Source: Pseudobacter sp051955275 (GTDB lineage Bacteria > Bacteroidota > Bacteroidia > Chitinophagales > Chitinophagaceae). From it: a stretch of DNA of 10,797 nucleotides. The notes beneath the pieces were generated by a model. That model did no database searches and had not been told where the DNA came from. It saw only the letters and a program-made list of their open reading frames with translations. Position 1 is the first letter of the stretch, and the number at the start of each line of letters is the position of its first letter. Shown here in pieces: positions 1 to 6,403 of this stretch. The position numbers and the translations under genes were made by a program. The DNA lies in the NCBI RefSeq assembly GCF_051955275.1, contig NZ_JBQCGW010000166.1, positions 1 through 10,797 on the forward strand. The letters are read 5' to 3'.

Positions 1-456
1 AATCGCAAACGTACCATCGGCAGATACGCTTACCTCTTGCTCCACCCATTCACCGGTTTTTGTCAGCAGCATTGCTTGCAGGGTACCGATGTTTCTGGCG
101 TCTTTTACCTGGCCGATCACTTCAAAAAAGCGTTGCTGCAAACCCGCAAGTAAAGTGTACCTGCCAGGGAGCAGGGAATCTGGCAGGAAGAGGGTGCCGG
201 AAGCATGTCCATCGATCATTGGCCAACGCAGGCGGGTGCGGACTCCGTTCTCGTTTTCGATGATCAGTTCAACGGTGGCCAGGGATTGGTTTTTCCGAAC
301 GGTATCGGCTTTGTACGTGACTTTCACCCGTAATGAATCGCCGGGCTTGAATATAGATTGATTAAGTTTCAGATCCAGCTGAGCTGTCGCGGACTGCGCC
401 TGAACGGATGTAGCCAGGATTATATAGATAACAAAAGTTAATAGTAAGCTTTTCAT
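1..456 (-). CDS. Secreted protein with N-terminal macroglobulin-like (MG2) domain, partial
   Basis: The reading frame stays open for 152 codons from the ATG at 456 to the window edge, so the C-terminal part is missing. It begins MKSLLLTFVIYIILATSVQA, a Sec signal peptide with likely cleavage after residue 20 (VQA|Q). The mature part starts with LDLKLNQSIFKPGDSLRVKV (about residues 28-47), the pattern of an MG2 domain strand (L..dk..ykPGDslrvkv). About residues 94-107 read GTLFLPDSLLPGRY, the matching late strand seen in such domains. Families with this start are usually large periplasmic or surface proteins, macroglobulin-like or followed by carboxypeptidase-like/TonB-plug domains. Which one this is cannot be told from the fragment. 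Coding is supported by the signal peptide and the domain-like composition. The start has no Shine-Dalgarno, which is normal for Bacteroidota. The next gene on the same strand, at 596-712, ends in a strong terminator, so this gene probably has its own promoter, which I could not identify. Confidence 0.75.
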   Translation of the reverse strand, partial: MKSLLLTFVIYIILATSVQAQSATAQLDLKLNQSIFKPGDSLRVKVTYKADTVRKNQSLATVELIIENENGVRTRLRWPMIDGHASGTLFLPDSLLPGRYTLLAGLQQRFFEVIGQVKDARNIGTLQAMLLTKTGEWVEQEVSVSADGTFAI

Positions 457-558
457 AACAGTATTTGATAAAAGAAAGACGATTTGTAATGAAGAAAGGA
501 TAACGCCTCATTGCAAAACGAACCCTGTTTAATTGTTTTTCTGTTTCCAGCTTAGTGC

Positions 559-587
559 AAAAAGCCATCTCGTGAAGGAGATGGCTT
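559..587 (-). terminator. Rho-independent terminator of the small lysine-rich gene
   Basis: A perfect 10-bp stem pairs AAGCCATCTC (562-571) with GAGATGGCTT (578-587) around a 6-base loop. Read on the minus strand, the stem is followed at once by five T residues (559-563 on the plus strand are A). It lies 8 bases beyond the stop codon of the 38-residue gene at 596-712. The plus-strand side has no T tract, so it acts for the minus strand only. This separates the small gene from the MG2 gene downstream. Confidence 0.85.
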
Positions 588-595
588 GTCTGCAG

Positions 596-712
596 TTATT
601 TCTTCTTCGCTGTTTTCTTTTTGGCAGCCTTTCGTTTTTGATAGGCCTGCTCGTGCGGTTGATGGCTTACACGTTTGGCATCCGCCTTCTTTTTATTGGG
701 ATTATCTGCCAT
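596..712 (-). CDS. Small lysine-rich basic protein, 38 residues, unknown function
   Basis: ATG at 712 to TAA at 596 encodes 38 residues, starting MADNPNKKKADAKRVSHQ and ending AAKKKTAKKK. There are 12 Lys and 2 Arg against 3 acidic residues, so the protein is strongly basic. There is no signal peptide or membrane segment, so it should be cytoplasmic. The Ala/Lys tail resembles the tails of nucleic-acid-binding proteins such as histone-like proteins, but this is composition only. The start MADN..KKK also recalls the beginning of small DUF3606-type proteins of Bacteroidota; the rest does not extend far enough to decide. Support for a real gene comes from its surroundings: a strong terminator 8 bases after the stop, an A-rich leader (aacaaaaacaatatttt) before the ATG, and promoter-like boxes at 777-805. 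It is monocistronic between the serine hydrolase and MG2 genes. Confidence 0.62.
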   Translation of the reverse strand: MADNPNKKKADAKRVSHQPHEQAYQKRKAAKKKTAKKK

Positions 713-733
713 AAAATATTGTTTTTGTTACTT

Positions 734-748
734 GCATAAATTTTATGC
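734..748. repeat. Short inverted repeat in the leader of the small basic gene
   Basis: GCATAAA (734-740) and TTTATGC (742-748) form a perfect 7-bp inverted repeat around a single T. It lies 22-36 bases upstream of the ATG at 712 and between that ATG and the promoter-like boxes at 777-805. It could be an operator or only an AT-rich palindrome. With a one-base loop it cannot fold as an ordinary hairpin. Confidence 0.4.
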
Positions 749-776
749 CAGGCCTGCCCATGGGAGGCAATCCTTA

Positions 777-805
777 CAAAAGGACCGTATTCACCAGGTA
801 CCAAA
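777..805 (-). promoter_or_regulatory. Possible Bacteroidota-type promoter of the small basic gene
   Basis: On the minus strand a TTTG (plus 802-805) is followed after 17 bases by TCCTTTTG (plus 777-784). The Bacteroidota housekeeping consensus is TTG/TTTG near -33 and TAnnTTTG near -7, so the -7 box differs at one base. Transcription would begin near 770 and give a leader of about 58 bases before the ATG at 712. This was found by eye, and such matches are common in AT-rich DNA. Confidence 0.3.
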
Positions 806-880
806 CCGGATGAGCAACAACCTTCAGAATCGCATTTCGCGGCTGTCTTGTTTTAAATCACAACACGTGTTCTGAAAGTC

Positions 881-2002
881 TTATTTCTTCTGCATCAGAT
901 CAAATAACTGGTAAGCAATATTGCCCAGTTTTCCTGGCGCTGTGTCATCAGATTCGTTTGACAATACCACCACCCCGCTGTTGATTTCCGGATAGAATAC
1001 AATGTAACTGACAAATCCATAGGTGCCGCCATCAGTCCAGACCTGGTGATTGCCGTTGGCGTGTTTGTACCTGAGCCAGGTCAGTCCGATGCTGTAATAA
1101 CCGGCATTGAAAGATTGTTTGTGCGTTAAAGCAACTGCTTTGTTGTTTTTGTTGAGCTGCAACCGGATGAAGTTTACAAGGTCGGCAGTTGTTGAATTCA
1201 ATCCGCCAACACCCTTCATGGAAGATGCAGTAAAATAGGGCATTTGAATTCCCTTCTCATTGTAGCCAACCGCTAAAGATTTATTGTTTGATGTAGATGC
1301 CAGGAAAGAAGTGTTGTTCATTTTGTTTGGACCTGATACATACTTTTTTACCAGCTTGTCTATGGATGTGCCATATACTTTTTCCAGAATGCAGGCTAAC
1401 AATTGTGCTGCAGCATTTGAATGCCTGGACTTGAAACCCGGAATGGTATCCAGTTCAACTTTATGCAAAGCATCGAAAAAGTCTTTGTTCGTATACGCTC
1501 CATAAATTCTGTCCCGTAAAAATGCAGTCGAGTCTTCCGGCGCATTCAATATTTCCTGAGGCGTTGCAGGCAGCCAGTTTGGAATTCCTGATGTGGAATT
1601 TGCGAGATGCTCTACCGTTACCGGACGTTTGTTGTATTCTAAATTGGGATAACTGCCATCAAGGTATTTTTTGATATCGTCTGAAAGATGGATTTTCTTT
1701 TCCAGAACAGCATTTGCCAGGATCAGGCTCACAAAGGCTTTTGTGACAGAGCCGATTTCGTAAACCGTGTTTTGCGTTGGTTTCAGCGATTTGCCTTTTT
1801 CCGTGCTCCCGAAATTGTAAAAGGAAATATTTCCATTATTGTAAACACCAATTGAAAGCCCGACTGCCTGTTTATCCTTCATGAAAGTTTCGCCCAGGTT
1901 TGTTGCAAGCGAGTCCATTTTTACCTGGCTGGTTTGCGCACTTGCAGAGTCAGATGAAATTAGAAGAATGAATAATAAAGCGGATGGGAATAAGAATTTC
2001 AT
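881..2002 (-). CDS. Secreted serine hydrolase, beta-lactamase/class C PBP family
   Basis: A 373-residue protein starting MKFLFPSALLFILLISSDSA with a Sec signal peptide (cleavage near SASA|Q, residue 22). The frame stays open to 2068, but the ATG at 2002 is chosen because it places the signal peptide at the N-terminus. The fold is that of Pfam Beta-lactamase (class C/esterase type). GSVTKAF gives the nucleophile Ser85 and base Lys88 (SxxK). The second motif, normally Y-x-N, reads HSN (194-196) in RHSNAAAQLL. The third, normally K-T-G or H-x-G, is TDG (323-325) in WTDGGTYGF. The rest is well formed, including NSTSGIPNW (135-143) and a C-terminal FYPEINSGVVVLSN. Length is normal for the simple one-domain members. 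Such proteins cleave peptides, esters or cell-wall pieces in the periplasm; the substrate cannot be predicted. It is transcribed alone, divergent from lemA. Confidence 0.9.
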   Translation of the reverse strand: MKFLFPSALLFILLISSDSASAQTSQVKMDSLATNLGETFMKDKQAVGLSIGVYNNGNISFYNFGSTEKGKSLKPTQNTVYEIGSVTKAFVSLILANAVLEKKIHLSDDIKKYLDGSYPNLEYNKRPVTVEHLANSTSGIPNWLPATPQEILNAPEDSTAFLRDRIYGAYTNKDFFDALHKVELDTIPGFKSRHSNAAAQLLACILEKVYGTSIDKLVKKYVSGPNKMNNTSFLASTSNNKSLAVGYNEKGIQMPYFTASSMKGVGGLNSTTADLVNFIRLQLNKNNKAVALTHKQSFNAGYYSIGLTWLRYKHANGNHQVWTDGGTYGFVSYIVFYPEINSGVVVLSNESDDTAPGKLGNIAYQLFDLMQKK

Positions 2003-2146
2003 ATGTTTTGTTTCATGGTGATTGAAGCAGGTCTTATAACGCAGCCAGAGCATTGCTGCGGGATTCATTTACTTACAATAAAACGTAAATAGTTCAATAA
2101 TTCTAACACCCGGGGTATCTATTTCTTCAATTATTCATCACTGCTC

Positions 2147-2175
2147 CCGGACAGGAACCAAAACTGTCCGGTTTT
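2147..2175 (+). other. GC-rich hairpin with T tract upstream of lemA
   Basis: CCGGACAG (2147-2154) pairs perfectly with CTGTCCGG (2164-2171) around a 9-base loop, and TTTT (2172-2175) follows on the plus strand. It has the shape of a weak intrinsic terminator, yet no plus-strand gene ends before it: the serine hydrolase on the left starts at 2002 and runs the other way. It lies 86 bases before the lemA ATG. It could be an attenuator in the lemA leader, a dyad operator between the divergent genes, or a stop for stray antisense transcription. Confidence 0.45.
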
Positions 2176-2257
2176 GATACAAAACACGGCCGGCATTTTT
2201 CAGAATTCCGAAAAAACGGTTTAATTTCCGCATCGTTACCTATTCAATGAAAATTAC

Positions 2258-2818
2258 ATGAATATTACTACCATCATAATTATCGCGGTTGCAGCCATAC
2301 TGCTGCTATGGGTGATATCGCTGTACAACAGGCTGGTTGCGCGCCGCAATAGCGTGAAGGAAGCCTGGAGCGGGATTGATATCAGCCTGAAAAAACGATA
2401 TGACCTTATTCCCAACCTGGTGGAAACAGTAAAAGGTTATGCCCGTCACGAAAAAGAAACACTTGAAAGTGTAACCAGCTACCGGACAGCTTCCGTGAAT
2501 GCCACCACGCCGGAACAGAAGGCCGAAGCGGCAGCTGGTCTCAGCCGTGCTCTTGGTTCGCTGTTTGCTGTAGCTGAAAATTATCCCGACCTCAAGGCCA
2601 ATGCTAACTTCATGGAGCTGCAAACCGAACTGACCAGTATCGAACATAATCTTGAGTCAGCCCGCCGCTTTTATAACGGTGTGGTGCGCGAGAACAATAA
2701 CCTGGTGGAAAGCTTTCCTGCCAATATCATTGCTGGCATGTTCGGATTCAAAACCAGTGTATTCCTTGAAATGGAGAATACAGCACATCGCGAAAGACCT
2801 AACGTTTCTTTTTCATGA
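2258..2818 (+). CDS. lemA: LemA family membrane-anchored protein
   Basis: A 186-residue protein of the LemA family. Residues about 4-22 (TTIIIIAVAAILLLWVISL) are a single N-terminal membrane helix, and the rest is an alpha-helical bundle. The diagnostic blocks are YNRLVARRNSVKEAWSGIDI (23-42), LKKRYDLIPNLVETVKGYA (44-62), YPDLKAN (109-115) and ARRFYNGVVRENNNLVESFP (134-153), with a phenylalanine-rich end at FGFK. Length is normal. The biochemical role of LemA proteins is not established. They are often encoded beside DUF2207 or TPM-domain proteins, as here. Its TGA overlaps the ATG of the next gene (ATGATAA at 2815), which suggests translational coupling and joint function at the membrane. 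The ATG at 2258 leaves exactly the short cytoplasmic or periplasmic lead before the membrane helix expected of the family. Confidence 0.96.
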   Translation: MNITTIIIIAVAAILLLWVISLYNRLVARRNSVKEAWSGIDISLKKRYDLIPNLVETVKGYARHEKETLESVTSYRTASVNATTPEQKAEAAAGLSRALGSLFAVAENYPDLKANANFMELQTELTSIEHNLESARRFYNGVVRENNNLVESFPANIIAGMFGFKTSVFLEMENTAHRERPNVSFS

Positions 2819-4749
2819 TAACACGTTTCTGTCTGCTTTTCTCCTTCCTGTTATGTATGGCATCAGGCCTTACTGCCCAGGAAATGGAACAAGCATTACC
2901 CGATTACTATTCAGAAGGCATCATCAATTTCCATTCGGATATCACCATCGAAACTTCCGGACTGGTGCGGGTTGCGGAGCATATCAAAGTTTATGCTAAT
3001 GGCGATCAGATCAAACGTGGGATATTCCGTGATATCCCTTTATACCGTCCCAATAAATCCGGCCGTGATCAACGCATCGATATAGAAGTGCTGGAAGTGT
3101 TGAAAGACGGCGCGCCTGCAACTTATAAAGTGGAAGAACAGGGTCGAAGCATCAACATACGTATCGGTGATGCCAATGTGATCCTGGAGCCAGGGGTATA
3201 TGAATACATTATCACATATCAATCGAAAGGGCATATCGGTTTCTTCGATGGATACGATGAACTGTACTGGAACGTTACCGGAAATGACTGGCAGCTACCC
3301 ATTGTAAAAGCTTCCGCCACCATTCACCTTCCCGGTGGCGCCGACGTTAAGCAAACAGCCTGCTACACAGGTCCGGCAGGATCAACTGCTGCCGGATGCG
3401 AAATTCAATCTAACGGCCAGCAACAAATGCTTTTTGTTACTGACCATTTATTGAAACCCGGGGAAGGTTTTACCATTGCTGCCGGTTTTACACCAGGCAT
3501 CATCCAGCGGCCCCCACCTCCGGGGCCCTGGGAGAAATTCCTGGAATGGTTCGATGCATACAAAGAGTATCTGCTGGCCATACTAGGACTGGGCATACTG
3601 CTACCTTACCTGTACTTCAGCTGGCGCAAGTACGGAAAGGATCCTGAAAAACCTGTAGTGGTGGCCCGCTTTGATCCGCCACGGGGATATTCTCCCGCAG
3701 TGCTCCGGTATTTGCATAAAAAGAAAAATGATGGAAAATCCATCGCTTCTGCTTTGGTGAACATGGCCGTAAAGAATGCCATTGTCATCCGTAATGGAAA
3801 TTTTCTCGAACGTACCAGGCGCGACAGCAGCAAACTCACATCCGAAGAAAAGGAGCTGTTCAATAAATTACTCTATACCCGTGAAGGCATCCTGCTGGAC
3901 GAATCCAACAGGGACAAAGTACGCAGCGCCAAAACAGCATTTGAAGATTCTATCAAAATGCAGGTGAACCTGAAGGAATATTTTCTGAAGAACAACCGGC
4001 AACTGATCATCGGCGGGTTGGTGACCATGGCTGTACTGGCAGTGTACCTGCTCTTTATCAACTGGGCTTCCCTGCTGGTATTGTTGTTCCTGATCCCTTT
4101 CATCGCAATCGGTGCAGCGGTGTTTTTTTCCGGTATCCGCACTGTGAAAGAACAGGGCTGTCTGGGCATTTTCCTGATCGCATTCGGTGGCGTATTCATG
4201 TTAGTGCCCATGTTCATGTTTTATGGAATGATGGGGGAGTTGCCTGCCGTATCTGTGATATTTGTACTGGCTGTACTTATCATTTACCTTTTTTTTGTTA
4301 AATTGATAAAGGCGCCTACCGCAGATGGCGCGATACTTTCGTCCGAGATAGAAGGCTTTATTCTTTACCTGGTTATAGCCGAAGAGGAACGCCTGAATAT
4401 CTTAACTCCACCGGAACATACTCCTGAATTGTTTGAGCGTTTGCTGCCTTATGCCATTGCGCTGGATGTGGAGAATGAATGGGGAAGAAAATTCAAAGAC
4501 AGGCTGGAGGCCCTGGACTATTCTCCTGAATGGTATGCCGGCGGTGGTTTCAGCTATGCCTATATCGGCAGTACTTTCAGTCAAAGGCTCGTATCTAAAG
4601 TGAACGAGGCGAGCAGCCCTCCACCTTCGTCCTCGTCCTCCGGTGGCTATTCGGGCGGATCATCCGGCAGTTCAAGCTGGAGCAGTGGATCTTCAGGTGG
4701 CGGATCCTCCGGCGGCGGTGGTGGCGGTGGAGGAGGTGGCGGCTGGTAA
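2815..4749 (+). CDS. DUF2207 family membrane protein with poly-Gly tail
   Basis: A 644-residue predicted membrane protein. Residues 1-22 are a signal peptide (LTA|Q). The extracytoplasmic DUF2207 domain (about 30-235) carries the family marks IKRGIFRDIPLYRP (66-79) and ELYWNVTGNDWQLPI (149-163). One membrane helix follows at 251-270, then a cytoplasmic region with SPAVLRYL (293-300) and SIASALVNMAVKNAI (309-323). Four more hydrophobic segments lie near 397-416, 418-440, 449-471 and 476-497. TPELFERLLPYAIALDVENE (536-555) is the conserved late block. The tail (600-644) is Ser/Gly-rich and ends in eleven Gly and a Trp, as is usual for this family. The function is unknown; its constant link with LemA suggests a shared membrane complex. 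It starts inside the lemA stop codon. A 97-base gap without a clear terminator separates it from the lipoprotein gene at 4847. Confidence 0.93.
   Translation: MITRFCLLFSFLLCMASGLTAQEMEQALPDYYSEGIINFHSDITIETSGLVRVAEHIKVYANGDQIKRGIFRDIPLYRPNKSGRDQRIDIEVLEVLKDGAPATYKVEEQGRSINIRIGDANVILEPGVYEYIITYQSKGHIGFFDGYDELYWNVTGNDWQLPIVKASATIHLPGGADVKQTACYTGPAGSTAAGCEIQSNGQQQMLFVTDHLLKPGEGFTIAAGFTPGIIQRPPPPGPWEKFLEWFDAYKEYLLAILGLGILLPYLYFSWRKYGKDPEKPVVVARFDPPRGYSPAVLRYLHKKKNDGKSIASALVNMAVKNAIVIRNGNFLERTRRDSSKLTSEEKELFNKLLYTREGILLDESNRDKVRSAKTAFEDSIKMQVNLKEYFLKNNRQLIIGGLVTMAVLAVYLLFINWASLLVLLFLIPFIAIGAAVFFSGIRTVKEQGCLGIFLIAFGGVFMLVPMFMFYGMMGELPAVSVIFVLAVLIIYLFFVKLIKAPTADGAILSSEIEGFILYLVIAEEERLNILTPPEHTPELFERLLPYAIALDVENEWGRKFKDRLEALDYSPEWYAGGGFSYAYIGSTFSQRLVSKVNEASSPPPSSSSSGGYSGGSSGSSSWSSGSSGGGSSGGGGGGGGGGGW
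4617..4746 (+). repeat. Low-complexity Ser/Gly coding tract ending in poly-Gly-Trp
   Basis: This codes for the C-terminal tail of the DUF2207 protein: first proline and serine (PPPSSSSS), then alternating Gly/Ser, then eleven Gly and a final Trp. The DNA consists of imperfect GGN/TCN codon repeats (ggcggtggtggcggtgg and similar). Such tracts can change length by slippage. The composition matches the usual tail of the family, so I do not read it as a sequencing fault. Confidence 0.8.
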
Positions 4750-4846
4750 AAAGCTGCTCAGTATCCTGATTCTACGTTTCAGAAAAATCGGTTCTGGATG
4801 TCAATGTGCCGCTGTATCTTGGTGAACTAAAGCTATTGGTATACTC

Positions 4847-5521
4847 ATGAAATATTTTACAGGTAATATCTTCGCTGTTCTGCTTATTTGCATTTTTACT
4901 TCCTGTAAAGAAAACAAAACAGCAGAGGCAGCACGCAGTTCTTCAGATGCTGTTTCAACTGCAGGCAGTAATTTTACCATTGCTGATAACAAGAAGGACG
5001 ACAGCATTGCGCTCACACAACTAATTCGTCAGGCCTATGCCTGGAAGGACAGTAGTTTTAATACCGGCGGCTATCTTATCCCTGCCAAAGCCGACCCATC
5101 TGACTCAACCTATACCAGCATGGACAAACAGGAGAATTCCAGCTACCTGGAAAAGCTGGTTGCTTCCCATTATTTCAGTGAAGAATTTACCGGTAACTAT
5201 CAGCGTATTGTTCATTATATGGATACTTCACTTCGTAATGGCTCTGCGGTCTGGAATGATGGAGAGCTTCCCCCTTTCAACCTGGATGCGGATCTTTGGT
5301 GTAATTGTCAGGATTTCCCTACAGACAATTACTACAGTCGTATGACCATCTCGGATCTCCGTACAGATGGAAGAAAAGCATCATTCAACTGGAATATCCC
5401 CGAAGGAAACGCTTATGCTGTGCGTGCCGGAAAAGTTAACGGGCAGTGGAAGATAGATTGGTTGATCGGTTTCGATTTTAAGTCATTCACCAATGCACTG
5501 ATCCTTACCGGTAAAAACTAA
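4847..5521 (+). CDS. Predicted lipoprotein, unknown function, 224 residues
   Basis: The protein starts MKYFTGNIFAVLLICIFTSC, a lipoprotein signal peptide with the lipobox Cys at residue 20 (FTSC), followed by a polar Ser/Ala/Thr-rich linker. The globular part begins near residue 48. It contains LTQLIRQAYAWKD (56-68), a mid-region with a Cys pair in DLWCNCQDF, and near the end VRAGKVNGQWKIDWLIGFD. This last block resembles the strand pattern of DUF3828- or NTF2-like domains (v....ngkWkID), but the match is too weak to name a family. It should be anchored to the inner face of the outer membrane or to the inner membrane. It follows the DUF2207 gene after 97 bases and precedes a second lipoprotein gene by 21 bases, so all three are likely co-transcribed with lemA. 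I do not recognise a specific function. Confidence 0.88.
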   Translation: MKYFTGNIFAVLLICIFTSCKENKTAEAARSSSDAVSTAGSNFTIADNKKDDSIALTQLIRQAYAWKDSSFNTGGYLIPAKADPSDSTYTSMDKQENSSYLEKLVASHYFSEEFTGNYQRIVHYMDTSLRNGSAVWNDGELPPFNLDADLWCNCQDFPTDNYYSRMTISDLRTDGRKASFNWNIPEGNAYAVRAGKVNGQWKIDWLIGFDFKSFTNALILTGKN

Positions 5522-5542
5522 GTCCATTAATACATTCATGTC

Positions 5543-6382
5543 ATGAAATATTCAATGCTCATAAGCTGGATGGCAATACTTGCAATCGGATGTCATTCAC
5601 CCGCATCACCTCCGGTTGTGCCAACAGAGAAGAAAGTGCCAGATGCAGCAGCACCGGTCACCGACCTTTCCCTGGAAGAAAAAAAGTTGATTCATTTGCG
5701 CAGTGAAGTATTGCGGGTGGCCATGGAACAGCGGGACAGTACCGGATTTTATTCATCAAAATTCAATGACAGCTTTTATAAACTTGTTGACAACAGCCCG
5801 GCCACTTTGCTGTATCCTTTTAAGCAATTACGGGATAGCAGCGAAGTATATGTTGAAACAGGTGCGGGCAATACATTCAGGATCTATAGCTGGAATACAC
5901 ATACAGGTGGCAGCATGAGCTATTTTGACGGTATTTACCAGTGGGAGGGACGCGATAGAATTCATGCGCGCAGGGTGATGAATGAAGAAACGGGTCCTGG
6001 TTTCTTTTGCTCAAAGATCTACACGGTTACAGCAGGAGGAAAAGAATATCATCTTGCTATTCTTAACGGCGTTTATTCATCCAAAGATGTATCTCAATCT
6101 GTAGCCGCATTTACTATTGATGGGGATCAGTTGGTTGATACGGTAAAGATTTTTGCTGCAGGCTCCAGAAAATTGAGCAGGATAGATGTGAACTTTGATT
6201 TTTTCAGTGTGGTAGACAGACCTGAGCGTCCGCTGGAGCTGATCACTTATGATGAAAAAAATAAACTACTCTATATCCCGGTTGTTAGTGAAAAGGGAGC
6301 GGTCACTGCCAAAAATCTGGTCTATGAATTAAAGGAAGATGGCTTCGTTTATACCGGTGTGGAAACCGGTAAACGAAAATAA
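5543..6382 (+). CDS. Predicted lipoprotein, unknown function, 279 residues
   Basis: The start MKYSMLISWMAILAIGCHSP gives a lipobox with Cys at residue 17 (AIGC). A Pro/Ala-rich linker runs to about residue 45, then a folded domain follows. Visible patterns are a helical stretch LSLEEKKLIHLRSEVLRVAM, then strand-rich sequence with RIYSWNTHTGGSMSYFDGIY, KEYHLAILNGVYSSKD and LLYIPVVSEKGAVTAKNLVY. The repeated strands suggest a beta-rich fold facing the periplasm. I recognise this type as an uncharacterised Bacteroidota protein and cannot name a domain. It starts 21 bases after the previous lipoprotein gene and both begin MKY, but the rest of the two proteins is not obviously alike, so they do not look like recent duplicates. 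It is the last plus-strand gene of the lemA run and converges on yqgE with only 21 bases between the stops. Confidence 0.88.
   Translation: MKYSMLISWMAILAIGCHSPASPPVVPTEKKVPDAAAPVTDLSLEEKKLIHLRSEVLRVAMEQRDSTGFYSSKFNDSFYKLVDNSPATLLYPFKQLRDSSEVYVETGAGNTFRIYSWNTHTGGSMSYFDGIYQWEGRDRIHARRVMNEETGPGFFCSKIYTVTAGGKEYHLAILNGVYSSKDVSQSVAAFTIDGDQLVDTVKIFAAGSRKLSRIDVNFDFFSVVDRPERPLELITYDEKNKLLYIPVVSEKGAVTAKNLVYELKEDGFVYTGVETGKRK
6346..6375. other. Inverted repeat at the convergent gene ends
   Basis: CGTTT (6346-6350) pairs with AAACG (6371-6375), and ACCGGT (6353-6358) with ACCGGT (6365-6370), around a 6-base loop. Two bases (AT, 6351-6352) bulge on the left arm. This gives an 11-bp stem inside the last codons of the lipoprotein gene and about 30 bases beyond the yqgE stop. 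There is no T tract on either side, so it is not a classical terminator. It may still help stop or stabilise transcripts where the two operons converge. Confidence 0.3.
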
Positions 6383-6403
6383 GATCACTGTAAACTGACG
6401 AGA

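Noticed and set aside
362..568. A 68-codon minus-strand frame near the MG2 gene start
   Set aside because: It is an out-of-frame shadow; the in-frame gene starting at 456 has a signal peptide and domain pattern.
533..739. Plus-strand hydrophobic 68-residue frame over the small basic gene
   Set aside because: Its Phe/Leu-rich composition is simply the antisense of lysine codons (AAA/AAG read as TTT/CTT). The terminator supports the minus-strand gene.
862..871. Palindrome AACACGTGTT after the serine hydrolase stop
   Set aside because: It is ten bases without a loop or T tract; it cannot serve as a terminator, and such palindromes are common by chance.
2003..2068. Upstream extension of the serine hydrolase (22 extra residues)
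   Set aside because: It would put charged and polar residues before a perfect signal peptide; the ATG at 2002 gives the normal start.
2173..2201. Possible lemA promoter (TTTG, 17 bases, CATTTTTC)
   Set aside because: The -7 box matches TAnnTTTG poorly (two mismatches) and the TTTG lies inside the hairpin T tract, so it is not strong enough to list.
4684..4746. Poly-glycine tract as a possible sequencing or assembly fault
   Set aside because: The frame runs cleanly to Gly-Gly-Trp-stop, the usual end of DUF2207 proteins.
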